A stretch of DNA of 64,000 nt from JABJMC01 sp964473745 (GCA_964473745.1 CAYYQE010000001.1:1-64000); one strand, 5' to 3'. Positions 33,828-41,816 are shown, counted from the stretch's first letter. A program made the numbers and translations. Notes: generated by a model from the letters alone, not told the origin.

Positions 33828-35375
33828 TTAGCACGCTCTCCGCGGCCCGGTTTTTTTTATCTCCTCTGGCACATCTTCAAATTTGTCACAATTTTTCGCA
33901 AAAAGATCTGCTAATTCTTGTGCTTTTTGGTCATACGCCTCCTTATCATCCCAGGTGTTGCGCGGATCCAATACTTCATCCGGCACTCCCGGACAATTCA
34001 CCGGATAATTCAAATTTAAAATCGGATGAGTCACATATTCGACATTATCTAAATCACCATTCAACGCCGCTGTTACCATAGCTCGCGAATAGGGGAGGTG
34101 CATACGTTCTCCAATCCCAAATGGACCACCAGACCAGCCCGTATTAATTAAATAAACCGGAGTCCCAAACTTTTTCAATTTTTCGCCCAGCAAGTTCGCA
34201 TAAACCATTGGTTTCAAAGGCATAAACGGCTTCCCAAAAAACGAAGAAAAAACGGCTTGCGGTTCTACGATGTCACGCTCAGTTCCCGCTAATTTACTGG
34301 TATAGCCAGCAATAAAATGATACATGGCCTGCTCTTTTGTGAGACGACTAATCGGTGGCAAAACTCCAAACGCATCCGCTGTTAAAAACACAATTGCACT
34401 GGGGTGCCCGCCACATCCCGACTTCACGTGTCCCGGAATATAAGAAAGCGGATAAGCGGCCCGCCCATTTTGCGTCAGCGAATCATCCTCAAAATCAAAT
34501 TCGCCCTCTTCATTCATTGCCACATTTTCCAAGATAGTCGCGTACCGAATCGCATCATAAATTAACGGTTCTTTGGCGCGCGTTAAATGCAAACATTTCG
34601 CATACGAACCACCCTCAAAATTAAAAATTCCCTCATCACTCCAGCCATGTTCATCATCGCCAATCAAAGAGCGCTCTGGGTCAGCTGACAAGGTTGTTTT
34701 TCCAGTTCCAGAAAGCCCAAAAAACACCGCGGTATTCCCATCTTTATCCATATTAGCGGAGCAATGCATCGGCAAAACTCCTTTTGCTGGCAGCAAGTGA
34801 TTAGCCACACTGAACATGCTTTTTTTAATCTCTCCCGCGTATTTAGACCCACCCACCAAAACCAATTTTTTCTGCATATTTACCACAATAAATGCCTCGG
34901 AATTCACGCCATATTCAGCCGGGTTATCTAACTTACATCCCGGCGCTGCCAAAACAGTAAATTCCGCCTCAAAACCTTCAATATCTTTTTCCAAAATATT
35001 CACAAACATATGGCGACAAAACAACGCCTGATACGCATATTCACAATTTATTTGTACTTTTAAATCACAACTAGGATCAGCTCCCAACTTTCCTTCAAAT
35101 ACAAAAATTTCATCTCGTTCATCTAAATAATTTCTCATCAATTTCTCTAGTTTTTCAAAATTTTCTCCTGAAATCGCCACATTTACCTTGCCCCAATCCA
35201 CCTCGTCATGCACATCATCCGTATCAACAATAAACTTGTCATGCGGCGAACGACCCGTGTATTTGCCGGTCGTGGTAACGAGTGAGCGAGTCTTGCTTTC
35301 TTGAACTTCACCGCGGGCCACAGCCGCCGCAACCAACTCATCGACACTTAAATTTTTATTAATTTGAGCAGGCAT
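33828..35375 (-). CDS. pckA: Phosphoenolpyruvate carboxykinase (ATP)
   Basis: A 515-residue enzyme converting oxaloacetate + ATP to PEP + CO2, or the reverse. Motifs: TTGKYTGRSPHDKFIVD (oxaloacetate-binding), GLSGTGKTTLS (P-loop), LIGDDEHGWSDEGIFNFEGGSYAKC and NTGWSGGPFGIGERM. The start is the ATG at 35375 (MPAQINKN), which overlaps the aminotransferase 3' end by 17 bp; a longer in-frame start adds nine unconserved residues. The overlap suggests co-translation with the aminotransferase, which could supply oxaloacetate from aspartate. Confidence 0.96.
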   Translation of the reverse strand: MPAQINKNLSVDELVAAAVARGEVQESKTRSLVTTTGKYTGRSPHDKFIVDTDDVHDEVDWGKVNVAISGENFEKLEKLMRNYLDERDEIFVFEGKLGADPSCDLKVQINCEYAYQALFCRHMFVNILEKDIEGFEAEFTVLAAPGCKLDNPAEYGVNSEAFIVVNMQKKLVLVGGSKYAGEIKKSMFSVANHLLPAKGVLPMHCSANMDKDGNTAVFFGLSGTGKTTLSADPERSLIGDDEHGWSDEGIFNFEGGSYAKCLHLTRAKEPLIYDAIRYATILENVAMNEEGEFDFEDDSLTQNGRAAYPLSYIPGHVKSGCGGHPSAIVFLTADAFGVLPPISRLTKEQAMYHFIAGYTSKLAGTERDIVEPQAVFSSFFGKPFMPLKPMVYANLLGEKLKKFGTPVYLINTGWSGGPFGIGERMHLPYSRAMVTAALNGDLDNVEYVTHPILNLNYPVNCPGVPDEVLDPRNTWDDKEAYDQKAQELADLFAKNCDKFEDVPEEIKKTGPRRAC

Positions 35376-36633
35376 CTTGGGTCGCTTTATAAATATTTTC
35401 AAATAGTGGAGGGATGTCAGCTAAGGGAGCCGAAGAAAATGCAATTCGAAGCAAATCATCACACAGAATTAGACCAGTATCGTATTTATCTAATAAAAGT
35501 TGATGCACCGCCGTCGCATTTACGTCTGCCCGTAGTTTTACGCACATAAAATAGCCAGAATTAAAAGGCAAGGCGGTAAACATTTCCGCATATTCTGGAT
35601 GATCTGCCAAAGTTTTTTTAACCGCTTTATAGCGCGCCTCCAGAATCGCAAATTTCTCCTGTTTTTCCGACTCATAAGTTGGCGAAGAGTACGCTTTGAA
35701 AAGTAAGGACTGCGACAAATTAGAAATATTTGAAGCATTACCGCGTAGCGCCCCGGCAGTTTTTTCTTCGAGAGCTTCGGCCGCTTCATCAGTCATTCCT
35801 TGATACGCATAAGTTAAAAAACCAACTCTAAAACCCCACACATAATCCTCTTTTGTGGGGCCATCCACCTTCACTGCCAATAAATTTTCATGCAAATTAC
35901 TCAATTTTACAAAAATCGATTCTTTGCTAACGCCCTCTTCATAAACCAAACCAAAATAAGCATCATCAATGAATACGACAATATGTTTACCAGCCTCTAG
36001 GGCCTCCTCAAAAGCCGTTATAATTTTATCGACCTCCTCGTTTCGTGGCGTATAGCCAGTTGGATTATTTGGGAAGTTTAAAATCACTACTTTTTTCGTG
36101 CCTTTGGCCAACAAAGCCTCGCGAAGTCCGGCAACATTAAAACCATCACCTACAAAAGTCGGGTAGCTTTTAATTTTGGCGCCGTGCCAGTGTTGAAAAA
36201 TCAAACGATAATTCCCCCAATACAAATCCGGACAAATCAATTCATCACCTTCATCCAAGAACAAGTGCCCCAGTAGACTCAGGCCGTGCGTCATAGCCCC
36301 GGTCACTACTGGCATAGAAATTTTCGTAGCACTTAAGCTTGGATTTTTTTCACACAACATTTTTTGCCATAATTCGCGTAATTCTGGTCGCCCAAATCCC
36401 GGCGCATACGGGAAAATATTTTCGGGCGGGACATCCACTAATTTCTTAATCGATTTAAGATGCATCACTACGCCGTCATCTTCTTTCGCGATTCCAATCG
36501 TCGCGTTGTAGCGTTTGTTTTTGGCCTTAGCGGCCTGCGCCAAAATTCCCATCTTCGGGAAAAAAGCATCCTTTCCTTTCTTGGATAACAAATTCAAAAT
36601 CGTCTGCGGCAAAAAATCATTGGGTCCATTCAT
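35359..36633 (-). CDS. PLP-dependent class I/II aminotransferase (aspartate/aromatic type)
   Basis: A 424-residue fold-type I aminotransferase. NFPNNPTGYTP (Asn contacting PLP), FIDDAYFGLVYE (Asp-x-x-Tyr) and the lysine in VDGPTKEDYVWGFRVGF mark the active site. The last motif resembles the small group of aspartate-type enzymes with a GPTKE loop. It is likely to transaminate aspartate or aromatic amino acids. The 3' end overlaps pckA, fitting an Asp to oxaloacetate to PEP route. Substrate is inferred. Confidence 0.88.
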   Translation of the reverse strand: MNGPNDFLPQTILNLLSKKGKDAFFPKMGILAQAAKAKNKRYNATIGIAKEDDGVVMHLKSIKKLVDVPPENIFPYAPGFGRPELRELWQKMLCEKNPSLSATKISMPVVTGAMTHGLSLLGHLFLDEGDELICPDLYWGNYRLIFQHWHGAKIKSYPTFVGDGFNVAGLREALLAKGTKKVVILNFPNNPTGYTPRNEEVDKIITAFEEALEAGKHIVVFIDDAYFGLVYEEGVSKESIFVKLSNLHENLLAVKVDGPTKEDYVWGFRVGFLTYAYQGMTDEAAEALEEKTAGALRGNASNISNLSQSLLFKAYSSPTYESEKQEKFAILEARYKAVKKTLADHPEYAEMFTALPFNSGYFMCVKLRADVNATAVHQLLLDKYDTGLILCDDLLRIAFSSAPLADIPPLFENIYKATQDACSN

Positions 36634-36655
36634 GCGCCTAACTTACCAGAATTTT

Positions 36656-37489
36656 TTAGGCGCTGGAAGGCTCAACCTTCGGTTGTGCGGTCACACTAGG
36701 CTCTGTCGTTATATTTTGCGGTTTAATCGGGCTTGAAGTCGCACGAGCATTTTCTTGGAAAAATAAATCTAATTCTTGCTCTAGTTTATTAATTCGTAGA
36801 ATCATATCGTCTTTTTGTTGACCGGAAAGATCTTTAGAGGTTTGTCGAAGGTCTTGAAGTACCGTAATTTGGTTTTGGATTCTAACTGGTAATTCCGGTG
36901 AAAACACATTAATTTTTTGCTCAAATTCCGCTGAAATCGGTTTTTGGAACAAACTTTTCGCATCCTGCGAAATTTTGACCACGTACTGCTGATCCGAATC
37001 AAGCGGGTTATCCGGCAAAAAATGCATAGTTTGACGATCTTCCCAAACAAAACTGCCATCTACTTCTGGATAAATAGAAAAAGAATTTTCGACCGACCCT
37101 TGCATCATGTTTTTATCAAAATCAATGGTGATTGGGGACACATCAGGATGCCAATCAGGACTTATGCTAGTTAATGAGCGGTTTTGCGGCACGGGCGCAC
37201 CAGCCGCCGAAACCATCACTCCACCACTTCCTAGCACCAAAATAAAAGCCAAGGCCATGGACATACCAAGACGGTGCACATAAAAAAAGCTGCTTTGTTT
37301 TTCTAAACGATCTTCCATAAGTTCTTGGTGACGAGCTCTTAACTTTTGTCTTAAATCGCGCTCAAAAGACTTTCTTGCTTTGGGAGTTGCTTTCATTAAT
37401 TTAACTTCAAGTTCATCAAAAGAATCTAAGACTGGCGCCTTTTTCCAAAATCGGAGTCGAGAGATGAGTGATTTTAGTTTAAACATCAT
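36656..37489 (-). CDS. Probable anti-sigma factor with extracytoplasmic Ig-like (Big_5) domain
   Basis: A 277-residue single-pass membrane protein. The cytoplasmic part (1-70) is basic and helical. One membrane helix lies at about 76-96 (MSMALAFILVLGSGGVMVSAAG). Outside are a Big_5-type domain (SPITIDFDKNMMQGSVENSF, MHFLPDNPLDSDQQYVVKI) and a coiled-coil tail. It overlaps the ECF sigma gene by 11 bp, the normal place for an anti-sigma factor. There is no clear zinc-binding ZAS motif, so this is context-based inference. The outer domain could sense envelope state. Confidence 0.65.
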   Translation of the reverse strand: MMFKLKSLISRLRFWKKAPVLDSFDELEVKLMKATPKARKSFERDLRQKLRARHQELMEDRLEKQSSFFYVHRLGMSMALAFILVLGSGGVMVSAAGAPVPQNRSLTSISPDWHPDVSPITIDFDKNMMQGSVENSFSIYPEVDGSFVWEDRQTMHFLPDNPLDSDQQYVVKISQDAKSLFQKPISAEFEQKINVFSPELPVRIQNQITVLQDLRQTSKDLSGQQKDDMILRINKLEQELDLFFQENARATSSPIKPQNITTEPSVTAQPKVEPSSA

Positions 37490-38024
37490 ATGAAGTTTTT
37501 AATTTTTTGAGAGCTCGATAGATGATAACTCCAGTGTGGTTAGCGGATAATCCGAGTGTTTCGGCAATTTCTTGATTCGAGAGGTCAGCAAAATATTTAA
37601 GCCGAATGACTTCTTCTTCCTGTTTTTTTAGGACATGAAAGGATTTAATTAGATTTTCTCGAAGATTTTTGCGACGCGTTTCTTTAACTGGGTCACGGGT
37701 AGTGTCTTCGTCTTTTAGCCAGTCCGCGTCTTCTAAGTTGCCTACTTGCGAACGTCCCGCTTTAGCGTAATAGTCTTTTAAGTGATTTCTTACGATGCGG
37801 AAAACCCACGCCCCAAACGGCAACCCTCGAAATTGATATCTTGGCAGCCCTTCCAAAATTTTAATAAAAATTTCACTTACTAAGTCTTCGGCAATATCAC
37901 GGGAACTAACTTTTCCCATCACAAATCCATAGACTTTTGGAAAATACAGTTCGTAGAGCTCATCAAAGCGCTCTACGTTTTCCTGGGCATCCAGAACCAA
38001 TTGTTGTTCCTCTTCAAGATTCAC
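37479..38024 (-). CDS. ECF-family RNA polymerase sigma factor
   Basis: A 181-residue sigma-70-type factor with regions 2 and 4 only. Region 2: FDELYELYFPKVYGFVMGKV, DIAEDLVSEIFIKILEGLP and FGAWVFRIVRNHLKDYYAK. Region 4: LKKQEEEVIRLKYFADLSNQEIAETLGLSANHTGVIIYRALKKL-type helix-turn-helix. I place the start at GTG 38024, because TATAAT (38031-38036) sits 6 nt before it; the upstream TTG at 38042 would lie across the promoter. An anti-sigma candidate follows with an 11-bp overlap. Confidence 0.92.
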   Translation of the reverse strand: MNLEEEQQLVLDAQENVERFDELYELYFPKVYGFVMGKVSSRDIAEDLVSEIFIKILEGLPRYQFRGLPFGAWVFRIVRNHLKDYYAKAGRSQVGNLEDADWLKDEDTTRDPVKETRRKNLRENLIKSFHVLKKQEEEVIRLKYFADLSNQEIAETLGLSANHTGVIIYRALKKLKTSYDV

Positions 38025-38030
38025 AAGAGG

Positions 38031-38036
38031 ATTATA
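38031..38036 (-). promoter_or_regulatory. -10 box of the ECF sigma gene, leaderless-type
   Basis: TATAAT 6 nt before a GTG codon that fits the sigma factor N-terminus. The -35 at 17 nt (TTACTT) is weak. Confidence 0.5.
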
Positions 38037-38111
38037 CGTCAAAGAACCACTTTAAGTAACGGAAAAGTGTTCTGAAATATTACAAACTAAAACAAAACAT
38101 CAAAAAACGGC

Positions 38112-38657
38112 TTACCAAAGCGAAAACCAGCGTTTTTTTGCTTTAGGCGCTTCTAATTGATGGATTTGGTCCTCTAGGATCAAAATTCTTTTTTGAAACA
38201 TTTCCAAAAGTTCGAATAAGCGCTTTTTGTCATCGCGGTGTTGCTGAACTAACTGCGTCATTACGTTTTGAAATCCAGCTGTTGTTTGGTCATCCTTTGG
38301 TGCCCCCGACGCATTAGCGGCGTTGAATGGTCGCGTTTTTTTTGGCAATTCTTGTTCATAAACTTGCTCTACGACTGGCTCGTCTTCTATTTCATTTTCT
38401 ATTTTATTAATTTCATCTTTTGGGATAAATTCCTCCACAAGCTCCGGTTCATCTGCTTTTGCTTTTGGCTTTTTACCATCCTCTATAGCAAAATGTTTAA
38501 CCAAACTGGTTTTTTCCACTAAATAGGTAAATCCTTGTGGAGTTTTATATTTTCGATATCTGACTTTATTACCTTTAATAAGTCGACGAATCGTCTGGGC
38601 CGACTTCTCCGATAACAAAGCGGCATCCTGAAGGTTTAAGTACTGACTCTTTGTCAT
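38112..38657 (-). CDS. HTH plus coiled-coil DNA-binding protein, probably self-regulated
   Basis: A 181-residue protein. Residues 5-55 form a MerR/excisionase-type helix-turn-helix with a wing (LNLQDAALLSEKSAQTIRRL, then YRKYKTPQGFTYLVEK). An acidic linker follows (70-105), then a coiled coil at about 130-170 (HRDDKKRLFELLEMFQKRIL), then a basic-aromatic tail (KKRWFSLW) that could bind membrane. The layout resembles RacA-like chromosome anchors, but no family is assigned. Palindromes TTGACTAGTCAA and TTGACTAATCAA flank its promoter, and related sites cluster at 41166-41585, so it may bind both regions. The link is inference. Confidence 0.7.
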   Translation of the reverse strand: MTKSQYLNLQDAALLSEKSAQTIRRLIKGNKVRYRKYKTPQGFTYLVEKTSLVKHFAIEDGKKPKAKADEPELVEEFIPKDEINKIENEIEDEPVVEQVYEQELPKKTRPFNAANASGAPKDDQTTAGFQNVMTQLVQQHRDDKKRLFELLEMFQKRILILEDQIHQLEAPKAKKRWFSLW

Positions 38658-38658
38658 G

Positions 38659-38720
38659 TTGACTAGTCAAAAATGTGAGTAAGCAACACGATTTATACAG
38701 TAAATTTTTTGACTAATCAA
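38659..38720 (-). promoter_or_regulatory. Promoter with two TTGACTAGTCAA-type operators
   Basis: -35 TTGATT (38715-38720), 17-nt spacer, -10 TATAAA (38692-38697) drive the HTH gene. Palindrome TTGACTAATCAA (38709-38720) contains the -35. The perfect palindrome TTGACTAGTCAA (38659-38670) lies 1 nt before the start codon. Binding at both would block transcription, an autorepression layout. Confidence 0.75.
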
Positions 38721-38796
38721 GTGGGAGTTTTTGTCAAATGTAAGCGAAAAAGGCGGGTATACACTTGTATGACTGAGCTTTAGGGTGTCTCTTTTC

Positions 38797-39035
38797 GCAT
38801 AGGTACAATAGCTTGACTCGTATGACATATTTGAACCTGGCAGAAAGTTGTCACGTCAAATGTAACGTACGATAAGGAGGGATTTTGGGGATGTTAACAT
38901 TAATTTTCTCGAATTATAAATCACGCAAAACACGAGTTAATCTTTTGCCTAGACCCCTCGTACCATAGCTTGACAGGAATACCATGTTTTCAGGTGGCGC
39001 CAGAGCAACATGTCAAATCTATGGTACGTATACAA
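38797..39035 (+). repeat. Dispersed repeat R1, copy C (complete)
   Basis: 68-bp modules at 38803-38870 and 38960-39027, start to start 157 bp as in copy B. The second has perfect 9-bp outer arms, GTACCATAG and CTATGGTAC. AAGGAGG and a 25-codon mini-ORF (38891-38968) lie between them. A GC-rich tract follows to about 39180, without the T-rich tail of copies A and B, and then tRNA-Lys on the other strand. Confidence 0.8.
38891..38968 (+). CDS. 25-codon mini-ORF inside repeat R1 copy C
   Basis: It starts with ATG 10 nt after AAGGAGG and stops at TAG within the second module. The peptide begins MLTLIFSNYKSRK and ends PRPLVP. The 78 bp differ from copy B at only three positions, less than the flanking modules do. 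It may be a leader peptide or a by-product of conserved DNA. Confidence 0.3.
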   Translation: MLTLIFSNYKSRKTRVNLLPRPLVP

Positions 39036-39183
39036 AAAAGGTATCCAGAGCTCCGCTTCGTCACGCCAGTCCGCCGCACCCACCTCGTCCATCACGCCCG
39101 TCCGTCACGCCCACTTCACTTCGTTCCGCCGTGCTTCGCGCGGTTTTGCACAAAACCAGGATTTCCATCCTGTTTTGCGTAAA

Positions 39184-39258
39184 TGGTGGGTCAGGTGGGA
39201 ATCGAACCCACGACTGTCGGCTTAAAAGGCCGCCGCTCTGCCCCTGAGCTACTGACCC
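39184..39258 (-). tRNA. tRNA-Lys (anticodon TTT)
   Basis: The minus strand folds into a cloverleaf: acceptor GGGTCAG/CTGACCC, D-stem GCTC/GAGC, anticodon loop CTTTTAA (TTT at the centre), T-arm GTGGG-TTCGATT-CCCAC, discriminator A and encoded CCA (39184-39186). The top pair of the anticodon stem is a G-A mismatch. Confidence 0.95.
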
Positions 39259-39307
39259 AGGACACTTTAGTATTAGCAGCATTTATTGTAAAGCCCTTTT
39301 TGTAATT

Positions 39308-39865
39308 TTAATCCATTGGTTCACCTTCGACAAAGCTAACCACCACCAGAGAAATAGCCGGCAAAGAGAACCATAAACTGTAGTTTTCAATCATTAATTG
39401 AACCAACATCGAATCAGCGCCCAAAGTACTAACTGTCCCAATCTGATCGGCCCCAATTAGTGATAAGCCTGACACATATAATAAGAGGGTGCTAACAATC
39501 AGGCCCGCATTCAAAACTCCAAATAAAAACGTCATTAAAACTCGTATTGGCAGGCGTTGCTCAGCTAAAATCGACACTTCAAACCCACCTCGTACCGCAA
39601 TCGTTACAATCACTATAATAAAAAGAATAATTTTCATCGTAATTAGAATCTCATCGGCACTTGGCCCTCCTAAAAACTTCACAATTGGAGTCGGTCCTCC
39701 TAAATATTTATGCGCTAAATTAGCAACCCCATCAGCGGCCAGGGTCGCCATATACGTCCCAATAATAATCTTAATTGTCTGATTTCGACCCACAATAAAA
39801 CTGTAGGCAATAATGACTGAAAAGAAGACAACAATGAAAAGATCCCAAGAAAGAACAATGTTCAT
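39308..39865 (-). CDS. Multi-pass membrane protein, unknown function
   Basis: A 185-residue hydrophobic protein with about four or five membrane helices (LFIVVFFSVIIAYSFIV, then IKIIIGTYMATLAADG, IILFIIVIVTIAV, VLMTFLFGVLNAGLIVSTLLLYV and LWFSLPAISLVVVSF). No catalytic motif is visible. Overall layout is slightly CvpA-like, but I do not claim the family. It starts 15 bp after dnaJ on the same strand and is probably co-transcribed. Confidence 0.6.
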   Translation of the reverse strand: MNIVLSWDLFIVVFFSVIIAYSFIVGRNQTIKIIIGTYMATLAADGVANLAHKYLGGPTPIVKFLGGPSADEILITMKIILFIIVIVTIAVRGGFEVSILAEQRLPIRVLMTFLFGVLNAGLIVSTLLLYVSGLSLIGADQIGTVSTLGADSMLVQLMIENYSLWFSLPAISLVVVSFVEGEPMD

Positions 39866-39880
39866 GGTAAATATCGTAAT

Positions 39881-41029
39881 CTAATTCCCATCTGGAGGCA
39901 AGAAAAGTTCACTATTCAGGTCAGTGTGTTTGCCTTCTTTAACAAGCGCTTGATAGAGTTCTTTTTCTTTACGCTTAATTTTTTTAGGAATTTCAACCTG
40001 TACGTGAACATAATGGTCACCTTTGGCTGTACTTTGAGGATGGGGGATGCCATAACCCTTTACTTTAAAAGACTGGTCATTTTGGGTGCCAGCCGGAATT
40101 TTTAGTTTCATTTTTCCGTGGACAGTTTCAATTTGAGTTGTATCTCCTAAAACTGCTTGAAGAAGATGAATGGTTTCATTTACATGAATATCATAGCCGC
40201 GACGCTCAAAACGCGGGTGCGGCTTAATTTGAACGTGCAAATAAAGATCTCCATGATTACCTCCGTGTGTTCCGGCCTCACCCTTTCCTCGTAACCGGAT
40301 AGTTGATCCATTTTCAATTCCTGATGGAATTTTTACTGTAATACGGTTTTTTTGGCGCGTTCGCATTTGGCCATGGCACTTGGCGCATTTTTTTTCTGGA
40401 ATTTGTCCGGCTCCTTCGCATTGGGTGCAGGTTCGAACTGTTTGGATTTGTCCCAAAATAGTTTGGCGAGCAGTGCGAACTTGTCCCGTTCCCTGACATT
40501 CTTTACAGGAGACCAAGGAAGTTCCTGGTTCCGCGCCTTTTCCAGAGCAGTGGACACAAGTATCTGCTTTTGTGATTTCTAATTCTTTTTCTGCTCCAAA
40601 AACAGCCTCTTCAAAAGTTAAGGTAAAAGAGCTTTCAATGTCATGTCCGGGTTGCGGGCCACGACGTTTAGGGCCTCCTCTGTGGGCGCCCCCGGAGGCT
40701 CCACTAAAAAATGTTTCAAAAATATCAGCAAAACTTCCTCCGAAACTTGAAGGATCAAAATTTCCAAATCCTCCTGGGAAACCACCCCCACCGGGGGCGC
40801 CCCCTCCTTTAAATCCCGCAAAACCAAATTGATCATACTGGGTGCGCTTCTTTTTATCCGAGAGGATTTCGTAAGCCAGGCTTACTTCCTTAAATTTTTG
40901 CTCAGCCTTCGGGTTATCCTTATTAACATCCGGGTGATATTTTTGAGCTAATTTGCGGTAAGAACGCTTGATGTCGGTCTCATTTGCAGACCGCTCTACT
41001 CCTAAAATTTTATATAAATCTTTTTCCAT
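39881..41029 (-). CDS. dnaJ: Chaperone protein DnaJ
   Basis: A 382-residue Hsp40 co-chaperone of DnaK. J domain (1-70) with HPD; Gly/Phe-rich region (about 75-125); zinc domain with four CxxCxGxG-type repeats (CVHCSGKG, CKECQGTG, CTQCEGAG, CAKCHGQM; the last degenerate); then the C-terminal substrate-binding domains. dnaK and grpE are not in the window, and no CIRCE element was seen. TAAAAT with a TGG extension (41039-41044) lies 9 nt before the ATG, again a near-leaderless layout. Confidence 0.96.
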   Translation of the reverse strand: MEKDLYKILGVERSANETDIKRSYRKLAQKYHPDVNKDNPKAEQKFKEVSLAYEILSDKKKRTQYDQFGFAGFKGGGAPGGGGFPGGFGNFDPSSFGGSFADIFETFFSGASGGAHRGGPKRRGPQPGHDIESSFTLTFEEAVFGAEKELEITKADTCVHCSGKGAEPGTSLVSCKECQGTGQVRTARQTILGQIQTVRTCTQCEGAGQIPEKKCAKCHGQMRTRQKNRITVKIPSGIENGSTIRLRGKGEAGTHGGNHGDLYLHVQIKPHPRFERRGYDIHVNETIHLLQAVLGDTTQIETVHGKMKLKIPAGTQNDQSFKVKGYGIPHPQSTAKGDHYVHVQVEIPKKIKRKEKELYQALVKEGKHTDLNSELFLPPDGN

Positions 41030-41165
41030 GTCAGGCGGATTTTACCAGAAAAATCTAAAAATCAACAGAGAAAACAGTAAAACGACAAAAAGTAAAAACG
41101 TCAAGGAAATTTAAAAAGTCACCTAAAAGAAGGAATTTTGTTTTACATAAGCAGAAAACAGACTG

Positions 41166-41585
41166 TTGACCAGTCAAAAAATAAAAAATTCTTAAAAAAG
41201 CCCAAAAAAACGGCAAGTGTCAGGTAAAAAAATGGCTTTGGGTAGTCAAAAAAAATGATTAGTTAATCAACAAAAAAGTTTGACTAGTCGAAACGCAAAG
41301 TATACAACACAACAATCCACCCCGGGTAGTCAAATTGCAAAAGTCTGTATAACCCAACAAATGGCTTATTAAAAACAAAAATCGCAAAGTGTATAAACAA
41401 AAGGAAATCCAAAAAAAGCAATCAAAAATTAATGTTAGCTGTTCAAAACATGTGCATAACATGTTGATAAGTCGGTTCACAAAAAAACCCCAAAAAATAA
41501 CAGCCTTAACAGGCTAGAAAATGGCTTTAAATAAAGGAAAAGAGAGATTTGAGTAGTCAAAAATTAATTAGTGTTGACTAGGCAA
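41166..41585. repeat. Cluster of TTGACTAGTCAA-type sites
   Basis: Full or near-full sites: TTGACCAGTCAA (41166-41177), TTAGTTAATCAA (41259-41270, weak), TTGACTAGTCGA (41280-41291), TTGACTAGGCAA (41574-41585). Half-sites GTAGTCAAA lie at about 41242, 41326 and 41553. The same palindrome occurs at 38659-38670 and 38709-38720 around the promoter of the HTH/coiled-coil gene. Confidence 0.75.
41450..41458 (-). promoter_or_regulatory. DnaA-box-like 9-mer
   Basis: TTATGCACA on the minus strand fits TTATNCACA. It sits inside an AACATGT/ACATGTT inverted repeat. A single box is weak evidence for an origin. Confidence 0.3.
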
Positions 41586-41713
41586 CACCCAAATTCAAAA
41601 CGTTTTTGACGAGACTTTTTGGCTAACAGAAGCGAAAAAGGGATTGTAATAGGAATAAGAATTCTCTAAGGTTCACAAGGTAATTTGAATTTTCTCAACG
41701 GGTTAGCTATTAA

Positions 41714-41789
41714 GGTCCCATCGTCTAGTGGCCCAGGACACCACCCTCTCACGGTGGAGACACGGGTTCGACTCCCGTTGGGACTACCA
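41714..41789 (+). tRNA. tRNA-Glu (anticodon CTC)
   Basis: Cloverleaf: acceptor GGTCCCA/TGGGACT, anticodon stem CCACC/GGTGG with loop CTCTCAC (CTC at the centre), T-arm ACGGG-TTCGACT-CCCGT, discriminator A and encoded CCA (41787-41789). Confidence 0.96.
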
Positions 41790-41816
41790 AGTTACAGGGT
41801 ACAAAACGAGTCATGG

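Larger units (their letters stand above)
41030..41713. other. AT-rich non-coding region with iteron-like repeats and palindromic sites
   Basis: 684 bp without a credible gene, strongly A-rich on the plus strand. Palindromes and half-sites of the TTGACTAGTCAA type occur throughout (listed separately). A second element, roughly TAGTC-AAA-GCAAAGT-TATA, recurs near 41284, 41326 and, without the first part, 41385. AATGGCTTT-like blocks recur near 41231, 41357 and 41518. The mixture of iterons, palindromes and one DnaA-box-like 9-mer is reminiscent of a replication or partition locus, but only in outline. Confidence 0.6.

Noticed and set aside
39061..39282. Minus-strand open frame of 73 codons
   Set aside because: It runs through the tRNA-Lys gene and the GC-rich tract after R1 copy C.
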